NCBI GenBank assembly: GCA_963810755.1
Contig: CAWEOP010000004.1
Location: 124,001-188,000 of the forward strand
DNA: 64,000 nucleotides
Origin: FEN-1219 sp963810755
GTDB taxonomy: Bacteria; Pseudomonadota; Gammaproteobacteria; Steroidobacterales; Rariloculaceae
Reading direction: 5' to 3'
Below are positions 1 to 8,138 of the stretch, one piece after another (positions within the stretch are counted from its first letter, which is position 1; every line of letters begins with the position of its first letter). The translations under genes and the position numbers were made by a program. Below the pieces are notes generated by a model, which had not been told where the DNA came from, did not search any database, and saw only the letters and a list, made by a program, of their open reading frames with translations.

Positions 1-1265
1 AGCTCGGAGAAGCCGTTCGCGAGCTCGCGGCCGCCGATGAAAAGCTCGAACCGATCGGTGACGAACGGATCGGCGTCGTTGCAGCGCGCGAGCGGCGAGA
101 CTTCCGCCGGATACTGTGTCACGAACACCGGTGCACGCAGCGTCGTCTCCACGGTCTTCTCGAATAGCTCGTATTGCAGCTTGCCGGCACCGGACTCGGG
201 CCGCGCTTCGACTCCCTTCTGCGCGCACACGCTCGCGAGCACCGCGCGATCGCGGATGTTCTCGGGCTTGAGCTCGGGATTCGCGCGCTGCAGCGCGGCC
301 TCGACCGTGATCTCGCCGAACTTCTGGCCGAGGTCGAGGTGCTCGCCCTGGTACTCGATGCTCGTTGCGCCCACGAGCGTCAGCGCCGCGTTGCGGATGA
401 GACTCTCGGTGAGCGTCATCAGGTCGCGGTAGTTCGCGTACGCCTGGTAGAGCTCGAGCATCGTGAACTCGGGGTTGTGGCGCGTCGACAAGCCTTCGTT
501 GCGGAACACGCGGTTCAGCTCGTAGACGCGCTCGAAACCGCCGACGAGCAGCCGCTTGAGATAGAGCTCCGGCGCGATGCGCAGATAGAGTGTGGAATCG
601 AGCGCATGGTGATGCGTCACGAACGGCCGCGCGGTCGCGCCGCCCGGAATCGGGTGCATCATCGGCGTCTCGACCTCGGCGAAATCGAGCGCGTCGAGAA
701 ACTGGCGCACGAAGCGCGTGAGCGCGCTGCGCTTGCGGAAAATCTCGCGCGTCTCCTCGCTCATGATGAGATCCACGTAGCGCTGCCGGAGCTTGAGCTC
801 CTGATCCGCGATGCCGTGCCACTTCTCGGGCAGCGGCCGGAGCGACTTCGTGAGGAGCCGAAGCTCGGCGACGTCTACCGACAGCTCGCCCGTCTTCGTC
901 TTGATGAGCTCGCCGCGCGCGCCGACGATGTCGCCGATGTCCCACTTCTTGAACTCGGCGTACAGGGGCTCAGTGACGCGGTCGCGGCGGATCAACAGCT
1001 GGATCTGCCCCGACCGGTCTTGGAGCTTCACGAAGCTGCTGCCGCCCATCACGCGCTTGACCATGAGCCTGCCCGCGACCGCGACCGTTACCGGCGTCGC
1101 GGCGAGGGACTCCGCACTGTGCGACTGAAACGCCGCGGAGAGCTCGCCCGCGAGCGCGTCGCGCTTGAAGTCGTTCGGGAAAGCGGGCCCCGCGTCGCGC
1201 AGCCGCGCGAGCTTCGCGCGGCGCTCAGCGATCAGTCTGTTCTCTTGACCGTCGTTCTCACTCAT
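1..1265 (-). CDS. lysS: Lysine--tRNA ligase, class II (C-terminus cut by window edge)
   Basis: Cytoplasmic enzyme that charges tRNA(Lys) with lysine using ATP. About 421 codons are present from an ATG five bases after the prfB stop. The E. coli enzyme has 505 residues, so roughly 85 C-terminal residues lie outside the window. The N-terminal OB-fold anticodon-binding region is followed by the class II core; motif 2 (FRNEG followed by RHNPEFTMLE) sits near residue 253. The prfB-lysS arrangement is the same as in E. coli and implies cotranscription. The reading frame is intact throughout the visible part. Confidence 0.95.
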   Translation of the reverse strand, partial: MSENDGQENRLIAERRAKLARLRDAGPAFPNDFKRDALAGELSAAFQSHSAESLAATPVTVAVAGRLMVKRVMGGSSFVKLQDRSGQIQLLIRRDRVTEPLYAEFKKWDIGDIVGARGELIKTKTGELSVDVAELRLLTKSLRPLPEKWHGIADQELKLRQRYVDLIMSEETREIFRKRSALTRFVRQFLDALDFAEVETPMMHPIPGGATARPFVTHHHALDSTLYLRIAPELYLKRLLVGGFERVYELNRVFRNEGLSTRHNPEFTMLELYQAYANYRDLMTLTESLIRNAALTLVGATSIEYQGEHLDLGQKFGEITVEAALQRANPELKPENIRDRAVLASVCAQKGVEARPESGAGKLQYELFEKTVETTLRAPVFVTQYPAEVSPLARCNDADPFVTDRFELFIGGRELANGFSE

Positions 1266-1270
1266 CGAGC

Positions 1271-2366
1271 TCACAATCCTTGCTTCAAGCTTTCCTGCAG
1301 AAAAGCGTCGAGGTCGCCGTCGAGAATGGCTTGCGGCTGGCCGCTCTCGATGTTCGTTCGCAGATCCTTTACGCGCGATTGGTCGAGCACGTAGGAGCGG
1401 ATCTGGTTGCCCCAGCCGATGTCCGCCTTGTTGTCCTCGACGATTTGCGCCTGCTCCCTGCGCTTCTGCTCCTCGAGCTCGTAGAGCTTCGCACGCATCT
1501 GGTTCATCGCGGTAGCACGGTTCTTGTGCTGCGAGCGCTCGTTCTGGCACTGCACGACGATGCCCGTCGGGATGTGCGTGATCCTGATCGCCGACTCGGT
1601 CTTGTTGACGTGCTGGCCGCCCGCGCCGCTCGCGCGGAAAACGTCGACGCGCAGGTCCGCGGGGTTGAGCTCGACCTCGATGTCGTCCTCGATCTCGGGC
1701 GCCACGAACACGGCAGCGAACGACGTGTGGCGCCGGTGCCCCGAGTCGAACGGCGATTTGCGCACGAGCCGGTGCACGCCGGTCTCGGTGCGGAGCCAGC
1801 CGTAGGCGTACTCGCCGCGGAAATGCAGCGACGCGCTCTTGATGCCGGCGACCTCGCCGTCGGTGGTCTCGAGCACGTCGATCGCGAAGCCGTGCCGCTC
1901 GCCCCAGCGCAGGTACATGCGGAGCAGCATGCTCGCCCAGTCCTGAGCCTCGGTGCCGCCCGAGCCGGCTTGGATGTCGACGAACGCGTTGTGCGAATCC
2001 ATCTTGCCCGAGAACATCCGCGTGAACTCGAGGCGCTCGAACTCCTTCGTGACGCCTTCGACCTGGCTGATCACGTCCGCGAGCGTGCTTTGGTCCTGTT
2101 CCTCGGCCGCGAGCTCGTGGAGCTCCGCGGCTTCCGCGAGCGTCTTGTCGATGCGCCCTATCGTGCCGACGACGGCTTCGAGCGCCGCGCGCTCGCGGCC
2201 GAGGTTTTGCGCGCGCTCGGAGTCGGACCAGACGTTCGGGTCCTCGAGCTCGCGGTTGACTTCCTCGAGCCGCTCGCGCTTCGCGTCATAGTCAAAGGTA
2301 CCCCCGGAGAGCGACGGCGCGCTCCTTCAACGAGACGATGGCGGGTCCGATCTGATTGGGTTCCAT
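1271..2366 (-). CDS. prfB: Peptide chain release factor 2, with programmed +1 frameshift
   Basis: RF2 recognises UAA and UGA stop codons and triggers peptide release. Translation starts at ATG 2366 (MEPNQIGPAIVSL), reaches an in-frame TGA at 2294-2292 after about 24 codons, and continues in the +1 frame as DYDAKRERLEE to the stop at 1271, giving about 364 residues. The tRNA-anticodon-mimic SPF motif is near residues 204-206 and the catalytic GGQ near 249-251, matching E. coli. The internal stop is the known autoregulatory device of the family, not damage. The gene is probably cotranscribed with lysS, five bases downstream. Confidence 0.97.
2291..2306 (-). other. RF2 programmed frameshift signal
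   Basis: The minus strand reads CGGGGGTACCTTTGAC: an internal Shine-Dalgarno-like G-run, a three-base spacer, the CTT slip codon, the TGA stop and a following C. This matches the bacterial RF2 recoding signal (AGGGGGTATCTTTGAC in E. coli) at all but two positions. Low RF2 slows termination at TGA and favours the +1 slip, giving feedback control. Confidence 0.95.
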
Positions 2367-2504
2367 GACGTTGGGCCGGAGATGTTGCCGGAAAAACTGC
2401 CCGGAAGGGTCCCGGGAAAATTTGCGCGCAGATGGTAGCACGGCGTCGGTCGGGTTCGCGCCGCACGCGGGGGCGCCGCCGGGCATCGTCGCGCTCGTTC
2501 GACG

Positions 2505-3422
2505 CTAGCGCGCGCTACAACGCTGCGGATTCGCGTCAGACGGCGCCGCCGGATTCGGCGCCACCGAGCTCGACGCCGCGAGCTCCTCGAAAGCGATCTG
2601 CTGGAGCGTATGCGCTTGCGCCATCGACAGGCCTAGCTCGAACGCCGAGCACTCGTTACGCCCGAGCGAGCGCGGATCCTTGCCCGTGACGCGGCCGAAG
2701 ATCACCAGCGCTTCGAGATAGTAGCCGTAGGTGCTCGCGTGGTAGTGGTCGTAGGTCCAAAGGTCGAGCTTGCCTGCGTCGAGTCCGTCGTAGGGATTCG
2801 GGTCCGCGACGCCCGCCTGAATCGCGCGGTTCCATGCCCCGCCCACGGGGATCACCAGCACGCCGGTCGCCGCCGCCGCTTGCTCGTACGCGGCGTGAAT
2901 GTCGTTCGCCATCGCCGCGATCGGCTCGCCCGCCCATGCGCCGTCCGCGGGATAGACCTGGTCGGCGCGCGACCAAGTCGCCATTAGAAAAAGGACGACC
3001 CGCGGGTTCTGCGCTCGCAGCACGTCCGCGAGCTCTTTGGCGGTGGCGACGAGCTTCGCGGGATCGCGCGGCTTGTCGGCGTCGAGCGTGCTGTAGCCGT
3101 GCGCGACGACGGTGTCCCAATTACGAGCGATCACCGCACGTTTGTTTGCGAGATGGAAATCGAGACCGGTGCCGCCACGGGTCTCGAGCGCGACGTCGTA
3201 GTCGAGCCCCGCCTGCCGCGTGAACGATTCGAACAGCGCAGGCACGCCGCCGACGCCTTCGTCGTTGAGGTCCGCCACGGTATCGTTACGGTAGAAGTGC
3301 ACTGCCGAACCGGCGCCGTACGTGAAGCTGTTGCCGATGAAGAGCACGCTCTCCGCGGCCGCGCTCCCGGCGCTCGTGAGCAGCAGGACAACGCTCGCGA
3401 CGAGCGCCGATCGAAACCCCAT
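2505..3422 (-). CDS. Secreted SGNH/GDSL-like hydrolase
   Basis: Probable exported esterase-type hydrolase of the SGNH fold; the substrate is not known. ATG 3422 is chosen because a G-rich ribosome site (GGGGAGG) lies about ten bases upstream; a GTG three codons earlier is possible. A signal peptide (hydrophobic stretch residues 7-19) has a likely cleavage after AAA at residue 23. The mature protein opens with LFIGNSFTYG, the block I nucleophile motif with Ser32. A late DHYHASTYGYYLEA segment supplies the His expected in block V. About 305 residues. The C-terminal tail is rich in Ala, Ser and Pro. It stands alone between prfB and the divergent Mth938-domain gene. Confidence 0.7.
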   Translation of the reverse strand: MGFRSALVASVVLLLTSAGSAAAESVLFIGNSFTYGAGSAVHFYRNDTVADLNDEGVGGVPALFESFTRQAGLDYDVALETRGGTGLDFHLANKRAVIARNWDTVVAHGYSTLDADKPRDPAKLVATAKELADVLRAQNPRVVLFLMATWSRADQVYPADGAWAGEPIAAMANDIHAAYEQAAAATGVLVIPVGGAWNRAIQAGVADPNPYDGLDAGKLDLWTYDHYHASTYGYYLEALVIFGRVTGKDPRSLGRNECSAFELGLSMAQAHTLQQIAFEELAASSSVAPNPAAPSDANPQRCSAR

Positions 3423-3609
3423 GACTCGCACCCCTCCCCTGCGGCGGCCACTCGACCGCGACGCGATTGTCGACGCGAGTCGCCATCACAGGCAAGCGGC
3501 GCAAGGCACAGGCAAGCTCGCCCACCTAGTGCAACGTGGCGGTCGCTTCTCAGTCGCGCGCTCACGAAGTACCATCCCACCGGCCAGCCCTTTAAGACAC
3601 CTCCTGCGC

Positions 3610-3987
3610 GTGCAAATCAGCCGTGAGAACACCGCCGCTCACCTGATCCGAGCCTACGAGCCCGGCCGAATTCGCGTGGGCGATCGTTGGCTCACCGGGA
3701 ACGTGATCGTCGCACCGGATCGGTTGATCGAGGACTGGGCCGTCGGCAGCCTTGCGGATCTCTCGCTCGAGAACCTCGAGCCGGCGATCGCTCTTGGGCC
3801 CACGATCATGCTGATCGGCACGGGCGCGGCGGCGGTGCTGCCGGACGTGGACCTCATGGCCGCGCTCGCGGCGCGCGCGATCGGCCTCGAGATCATGAGC
3901 ACGCCAGCCGCGTGCCGCACGTTCAACGTGCTCGTCCACGAGCAGCGGCGCGTCGCCGCCGCCTTGTTCAACTCGCCGCACGCCTAG
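3610..3987 (+). CDS. Mth938-like (DUF498) domain protein
   Basis: Small protein of about 125 residues with the MTH938 fold, whose bacterial members have no firmly assigned biochemical role. The start is taken at GTG 3610 (VQISRENTAAHLIRAYE), because homologues begin near this point and upstream sequence in this frame reads as antisense of the neighbouring gene. Typical family features are the RIRVGDRWLTGNVIVAP strand-rich N-terminus, the GTG turn (MLIGTGAA) and the conserved MSTPAACRTFNVL segment. Its stop overlaps the nlpD stop on the other strand through one shared CTAG. Confidence 0.8.
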   Translation: MQISRENTAAHLIRAYEPGRIRVGDRWLTGNVIVAPDRLIEDWAVGSLADLSLENLEPAIALGPTIMLIGTGAAAVLPDVDLMAALAARAIGLEIMSTPAACRTFNVLVHEQRRVAAALFNSPHA

Positions 3988-4811
3988 CGGCCCGGGAAAA
4001 ACTGCAGCGGATCGACGGGCACGCCGTTGCGGCGGATCTCGAAGTGCAGGCGCGGCTGGCGCTCGGGCCCCGTGCCCATCGAGGCGATCGTCTGGCCGCG
4101 CGCGACGTCCTGCCCCTGCGTCACGAGCAACTGGCTGTTGTAGCCGTACGCGGTCAGATACGTCTCGTTGTGCTTGATGATGATGAGCTGGCCGTAGCCG
4201 ACGAGGCCGCTGCCCGCGTAAACGATCCGGCCCGCCGCGGCAGCGCGCACGGGCTGGCCGACGCGGCCGCCGATACCGATCCCAGTCGCGATACCCTCGC
4301 CCGTCCCGAAGCGTGTAACCACCGCGCCGTCCGCGGGCCACGCCCAGACGGGCGCGGGCAAGACCGGAACCGGCGGCGGCGCCGGCGCAGCGCGCGGCGC
4401 GGCGGCCGGCGGTGAGCGGCCCGAGCCGCGGCTAGAAGGCGCCGGAGATGGGGTCGAAGCGCTGCCGCTCGGCGGCGTGAGCCGCAGCCGCTGACCCACG
4501 CGGATCACGTCCGGATCGCGCAGACCGTTCCAGCGCGCGAGATCGCGCTGATCGACTCCGTACTGCCACGCGATCTTGTAGAGCGTTTCGCCGGCGCGTA
4601 CTACGTGCACACCTCCGTTGGCCGACGCCTTCGCGGCGGGAGCGCGCGTCGTTTCTCGCGCGACGTTCGCGCAACCCGCAAGCGCGGCCGCCAAGACAAC
4701 GGCCGAGAGCGAGAAGCGCAGCCCGGCGCGCGCGGCCGCGAGCACGGCCGTGACCGACACGCGCAGCTCTGCGAACGCTCCGAGCTTGCGTGAGCCGCGG
4801 GCGCGGCTCAC
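3984..4811 (-). CDS. nlpD: LysM/M23 lipoprotein, NlpD-type amidase activator
   Basis: Outer-membrane lipoprotein expected to activate a periplasmic N-acetylmuramoyl-L-alanine amidase at the division septum. The GTG start at 4811 is one base after the pcm stop. The lipobox LAGC puts the acylated Cys at residue 47. A LysM peptidoglycan-binding domain (about 66-112) is followed by a Pro/Ala/Ser linker and an M23 domain (about 160-272). The zinc ligands of active M23 peptidases are not kept: the final HxH is RLHFE and the first His region reads GYGQLIIIKHNE. This agrees with NlpD, a non-catalytic activator. The surE-pcm-nlpD order is classical, but rpoS does not follow. Confidence 0.9.
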   Translation of the reverse strand: MSRARGSRKLGAFAELRVSVTAVLAAARAGLRFSLSAVVLAAALAGCANVARETTRAPAAKASANGGVHVVRAGETLYKIAWQYGVDQRDLARWNGLRDPDVIRVGQRLRLTPPSGSASTPSPAPSSRGSGRSPPAAAPRAAPAPPPVPVLPAPVWAWPADGAVVTRFGTGEGIATGIGIGGRVGQPVRAAAAGRIVYAGSGLVGYGQLIIIKHNETYLTAYGYNSQLLVTQGQDVARGQTIASMGTGPERQPRLHFEIRRNGVPVDPLQFFPGR

Positions 4812-4812
4812 G

Positions 4813-5478
4813 TCAGAGCTCCGTTCCTTCGACGAACGGCACGAAGCTGACCGCGAGCAAATCCTCTTCCACGAACTCGGAGCCGTTGCGCGTCACGCGG
4901 AGCAGGCTCTGCCGGCCGCGCGCGCCGATCGGAATGATCATCCGTCCGCCCTCGTCGAGCTGCTCGCAGAGCTCGGGCGGAATGTGCTCGGGCGCGGCCG
5001 CAACGATGATTCCTTGGAACGGCGCCTGGCTGCGCCAGCCATGCCAGCCATCCGCGTGCCGCAGACTCACGTTGCTGATCTTGAGCTCCGCGAGCATCGC
5101 GCGCGCGCGTTGCTGCAGAGGCTGAATCCGTTCGACGCTGTAGATGTGCTGCACGAACGGCGCGAGCACGGCGGTCTGATAGCCGCAACCCGTGCCGATC
5201 TCGAGCACCTTCGTGAGCTTCTTGCCGCCCGCGATCAGCGCCTCGGTCATCAACGCCACGACGTAGGGTTGCGAGATCGTCTGGCCGAAGCCGATCGGCA
5301 GCGCCGTGTCCTCGTACGCGCGGCTCGCGAGCGCCTCGTCGACGAACAAGTGCCGGGGCACGGAGCGAATGCGGTCGAGCACCGCGAGATTCGCGAGGCC
5401 CTCGCTCTTAAGGCGCTCGATGAGACGCTCGCGCGTGCGCGCGGACGTCATGCCGATGCCCCCTTGCCGCTCATTCAT
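4813..5478 (-). CDS. pcm: Protein-L-isoaspartate O-methyltransferase
   Basis: Cytoplasmic repair enzyme that methylates L-isoaspartyl residues in aged proteins using S-adenosylmethionine. 221 residues from the ATG at 5478; an internal ATG ten codons in (MTSARTRERL) is also plausible. The SAM-binding motif I VLEIGTGCGY lies at residues 91-100, preceded by the family-specific PIGFGQTISQP segment at about 61-71. It is the second gene of surE-pcm-nlpD, with 16 bases from the surE stop to this gene's start and one base to nlpD. Confidence 0.95.
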   Translation of the reverse strand: MNERQGGIGMTSARTRERLIERLKSEGLANLAVLDRIRSVPRHLFVDEALASRAYEDTALPIGFGQTISQPYVVALMTEALIAGGKKLTKVLEIGTGCGYQTAVLAPFVQHIYSVERIQPLQQRARAMLAELKISNVSLRHADGWHGWRSQAPFQGIIVAAAPEHIPPELCEQLDEGGRMIIPIGARGRQSLLRVTRNGSEFVEEDLLAVSFVPFVEGTEL

Positions 5479-5494
5479 AAAATACGCTGCTCGT

Positions 5495-6238
5495 TCATCG
5501 GAAGCGCTTGAGCCAGCCGTCGACTTTGTCGAGCGCCGAGTGCGCGGTGAGATCTATCTTGATCGGCGTCACCGATACGTAACCCTCGGCCACCGCGTGG
5601 AAATCCGTTCCGGGCCCCGCGTCCTGCCCCGCGCCCGCGGGGCCGATCCAGTAGATCGGCCGATTCTTCGGGTCGAGGGCCTTTACGACGGGCTCCGACT
5701 TGTGGCGAAAGCCAAGGCGCGTCGCCTTGAGCCCTTTGAGCTTGTCGGCCGGCACGTCGGGCACGTTGACGTTCAACATCGTGTCCGTCGGCAATGGATC
5801 CAAGAGATTGCGCTCGACGAACTGGCGCACGAGATCCGCGGCCGTCGCGAAGTGCTCGCTACCCACGAGCGACACGGCAATCGACGGGATGCCGAGGAAG
5901 CGCCCCTCCATCGCAGCCGCGACCGTGCCCGAGTACAGCACGTCGTCGCCGAGGTTCTCCCCGTGGTTGATGCCCGAGATCAGCACGTCGGGCGGCACGT
6001 CGAGCAACCCCGTGATCGCGATGTGCACGCAGTCGGTCGGCGTGCCGTTCACGTAGTAGACGTTGTCGTCCACACGCTCGACGCGCAGCGGCGTTTCGAG
6101 CGTGAGGGAGTTCGAGGCGCCGCTGCGGTTGCGATCCGGCGCGACGACGATCACGTCCGCGACTCTGCCAAGGTGCTCCGCGAGCGTGCGGAGGCCCCGC
6201 GCCTGGTAGCCGTCGTCGTTGGAGAGAAGAATTCGCAA
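5495..6238 (-). CDS. surE: 5'/3'-nucleotidase SurE
   Basis: Metal-dependent nucleoside monophosphate phosphatase with exopolyphosphatase activity, involved in stress survival in related bacteria. 247 residues. Metal ligands of the family are visible: Asp8 and Asp9 in SNDDG, Ser39 in RNRSGASNS and Asn91 in SGINHGENLG. It begins the surE-pcm-nlpD run. In Pseudomonas-type genomes ispF and truD would lie just upstream; here ftsB is only 46 bases away. Confidence 0.96.
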   Translation of the reverse strand: MRILLSNDDGYQARGLRTLAEHLGRVADVIVVAPDRNRSGASNSLTLETPLRVERVDDNVYYVNGTPTDCVHIAITGLLDVPPDVLISGINHGENLGDDVLYSGTVAAAMEGRFLGIPSIAVSLVGSEHFATAADLVRQFVERNLLDPLPTDTMLNVNVPDVPADKLKGLKATRLGFRHKSEPVVKALDPKNRPIYWIGPAGAGQDAGPGTDFHAVAEGYVSVTPIKIDLTAHSALDKVDGWLKRFR

Positions 6239-6284
6239 CTGCCGTTCCTTAGGAGAAGCGCCGTCGTCGAGGCGCCGCCGGCCC

Positions 6285-6581
6285 TTACGGGCGCGGGTGC
6301 GACTCAGGCGCGGCGGGAGCGATCTGATAGAACGTTTCGCCGGACTGGATCATGCCGAGCTCGGTGCGGGCCCGCTCTTCGGCTGCGGCGACGCCCTGCT
6401 TCAAGTCGAGAACCTCGGCTTCGAGCGCCGCGTTGCGCGCCGCAAGCTTGTCATTCTCCTCGGTGCGCCGCTCGACCTCGGTCGTGAGGCGCCAGACTTC
6501 GCGGAGCCCGCCGTCGGAGACCCAGAGCCGTGCCTGGAGCAGCACGAGCATTCCGGCGAGCGCCAAGATCAGGATCCGCAT
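6285..6581 (-). CDS. ftsB: Cell division protein FtsB
   Basis: Small bitopic inner-membrane protein of the FtsQLB divisome complex. 98 residues: an N-terminal transmembrane helix (about 3-20), then a long coiled coil (about 27-75) with Leu/Ala heptads, and a short periplasmic tail containing GETFYQIAP. Length and layout are typical (103 in E. coli). The gene follows eno, as in most gammaproteobacteria. The usual downstream partner ispD is missing. Confidence 0.92.
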   Translation of the reverse strand: MRILILALAGMLVLLQARLWVSDGGLREVWRLTTEVERRTEENDKLAARNAALEAEVLDLKQGVAAAEERARTELGMIQSGETFYQIAPAAPESHPRP

Positions 6582-6651
6582 TCACTCCCCCGCGGCCGCG
6601 GCTCGAAGCGCCTCGCTGCGACTGCTTTCGTCAACGCAGCCCCGCGGTGCG

Positions 6652-7938
6652 CTACAAGGACACCGGAAACGCGGCCGCACCGTCGAACTTCGCGCGCGCG
6701 CCGAGGAACCTTTCGATTCGAAGCAGCTGATTATACTTCGCGAGCCGGTCCGATCGAGACAGCGATCCGGTCTTGATCTGCGTGGCCCCGGTCGCCACGG
6801 CGATGTCCGCGATCGTCGCGTCCTCGGTTTCGCCGGAGCGATGCGACACCACGGACGAGTAGCCCGCCTTGGTCGCCATGTCGATCGCCTCGAGCGTCTC
6901 CGTGAGCGTGCCAATCTGGTTCGGCTTCACGAGGATGCTGTTCGCGATCTTCTTCTCGATGCCTTCGGCGAGGATCTGCGTGTTCGTCACGAACAGGTCA
7001 TCGCCGACGAGCTGAATCTTGTCGCGCAGCTTCTTGCTCAGCAGCGCCCAGCCGTCCCAGTCGCCCTCCGCCATACCGTCCTCGATCGACACGATCGGAT
7101 AGCGCGCGACGAGATCCTCGAGGTAGCCCACGAACTCCGGCGAAGTGAACTTGCGGCCCTCGGATGCGAGGTCGTACACACCGTCCGCGTAAAACTCCGT
7201 GCTCGCGACGTCGAGCCCGAGGTAGATCTCCCGCCCGAGCGTGTAACCGGCCTTCTCGACCGCCTCGCCGATGGTCTGCAGCGCCTCCTCGTTAGAGCCC
7301 AAATCGGGCGCGAAGCCGCCTTCGTCGCCGACGGCCGTATTCATGTGCTTCGCCTTGAGCACGCTCTTGAGAGCGTGAAACACCTCGACTCCGTAGCGCA
7401 GACACTCCGCGAACGTCGGAGCACCGACCGGCAGGATCATGAACTCCTGGATATCCACGCTGTTGTCGGCGTGCGCACCGCCGTTGATGATGTTCATCAT
7501 CGGCAGCGGCAGCATGTATTCCTTCTTGCCCGCGCCGAGCATTTCGAAGAGACCCACACCTTTGTCCGCGGCATGCGCCTTCGCAGTCGCCAGCGACACC
7601 GCGAGGATCGCGTTTGCACCGAGCCGCTTCTTGTTCGGTGTGCCGTCGAGCTCGATCATCCGGCGATCGACCTTGTCCTGATCCGCCGCGTCGATGCCGG
7701 CAACGGCCTTGCGGATCTCGCCGTTCACGTTCGCGACCGCCTTGGTCACGCCCTTACCGAGATAGCGCTTCTTGTCGCCGTCGCGCAGCTCGTGCGCTTC
7801 CCGGGACCCCGTCGACGCGCCCGACGGCGCAATCGCCCGGCCGCGCGCACCGCTCGCGAGCACGACTTCGGCCTCCACCGTCGGGTTGCCGCGCGAATCG
7901 AGAACTTCGAGACCGGTGACTTCCTTGATGGCGCTCAT
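6652..7938 (-). CDS. eno: Enolase
   Basis: Glycolytic enzyme that interconverts 2-phosphoglycerate and phosphoenolpyruvate; also a component of the RNA degradosome in many gammaproteobacteria. 428 residues, close to the 432 of E. coli. The N-terminus carries VLDSRGNPTVE; the C-terminal half has the signature LVKPNQIGTLTET and SHRSGETEDATIADIAV. The start overlaps the stop of the upstream small ORF by ATGA, implying translational coupling. Confidence 0.98.
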   Translation of the reverse strand: MSAIKEVTGLEVLDSRGNPTVEAEVVLASGARGRAIAPSGASTGSREAHELRDGDKKRYLGKGVTKAVANVNGEIRKAVAGIDAADQDKVDRRMIELDGTPNKKRLGANAILAVSLATAKAHAADKGVGLFEMLGAGKKEYMLPLPMMNIINGGAHADNSVDIQEFMILPVGAPTFAECLRYGVEVFHALKSVLKAKHMNTAVGDEGGFAPDLGSNEEALQTIGEAVEKAGYTLGREIYLGLDVASTEFYADGVYDLASEGRKFTSPEFVGYLEDLVARYPIVSIEDGMAEGDWDGWALLSKKLRDKIQLVGDDLFVTNTQILAEGIEKKIANSILVKPNQIGTLTETLEAIDMATKAGYSSVVSHRSGETEDATIADIAVATGATQIKTGSLSRSDRLAKYNQLLRIERFLGARAKFDGAAAFPVSL

Positions 7939-8138
7939 GAACGCTCCCGCAAGATCTTTGACTCCATTGTCATTTCGAATTCCATCTCAACCCCATGATC
8001 TCTCTCGAGAAGCGTCGACGCTTTTCCGGTCGCGTCGATCTCCTGGAGCGACTCGAGCGGCCGGCCGACGAGGCCGAGGGCCACGACATCGGGAACAGTG
8101 GAGCGGGCTGACCGATCTTTGGCCCCGGCAAGCCTCAT
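7935..8138 (-). CDS. Small ORF coupled to pyrG and eno, in the place of kdsA
   Basis: A 67-codon frame on the minus strand starts with ATG overlapping the pyrG stop (ATGA) and ends with TGA overlapping the eno start (ATGA). Perfect fit at both ends argues that it is, or was, a real gene. In relatives this slot holds kdsA (about 280 codons). The translation opens MRLAG, like the KdsA start MKLCG, and later has PLESLQEIDATGKAS, faintly like a KdsA C-terminus. I suggest an internally deleted kdsA remnant or a replacement peptide; the similarity is weak, and chance remains possible. Confidence 0.35.
   Translation of the reverse strand: MRLAGAKDRSARSTVPDVVALGLVGRPLESLQEIDATGKASTLLERDHGVEMEFEMTMESKILRERS

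Noticed and set aside
174..1394. Long plus-strand reading frame
   Set aside because: It is antisense to lysS and the end of prfB, which have clear motifs; GC-rich codon use opens long frames on the opposite strand.
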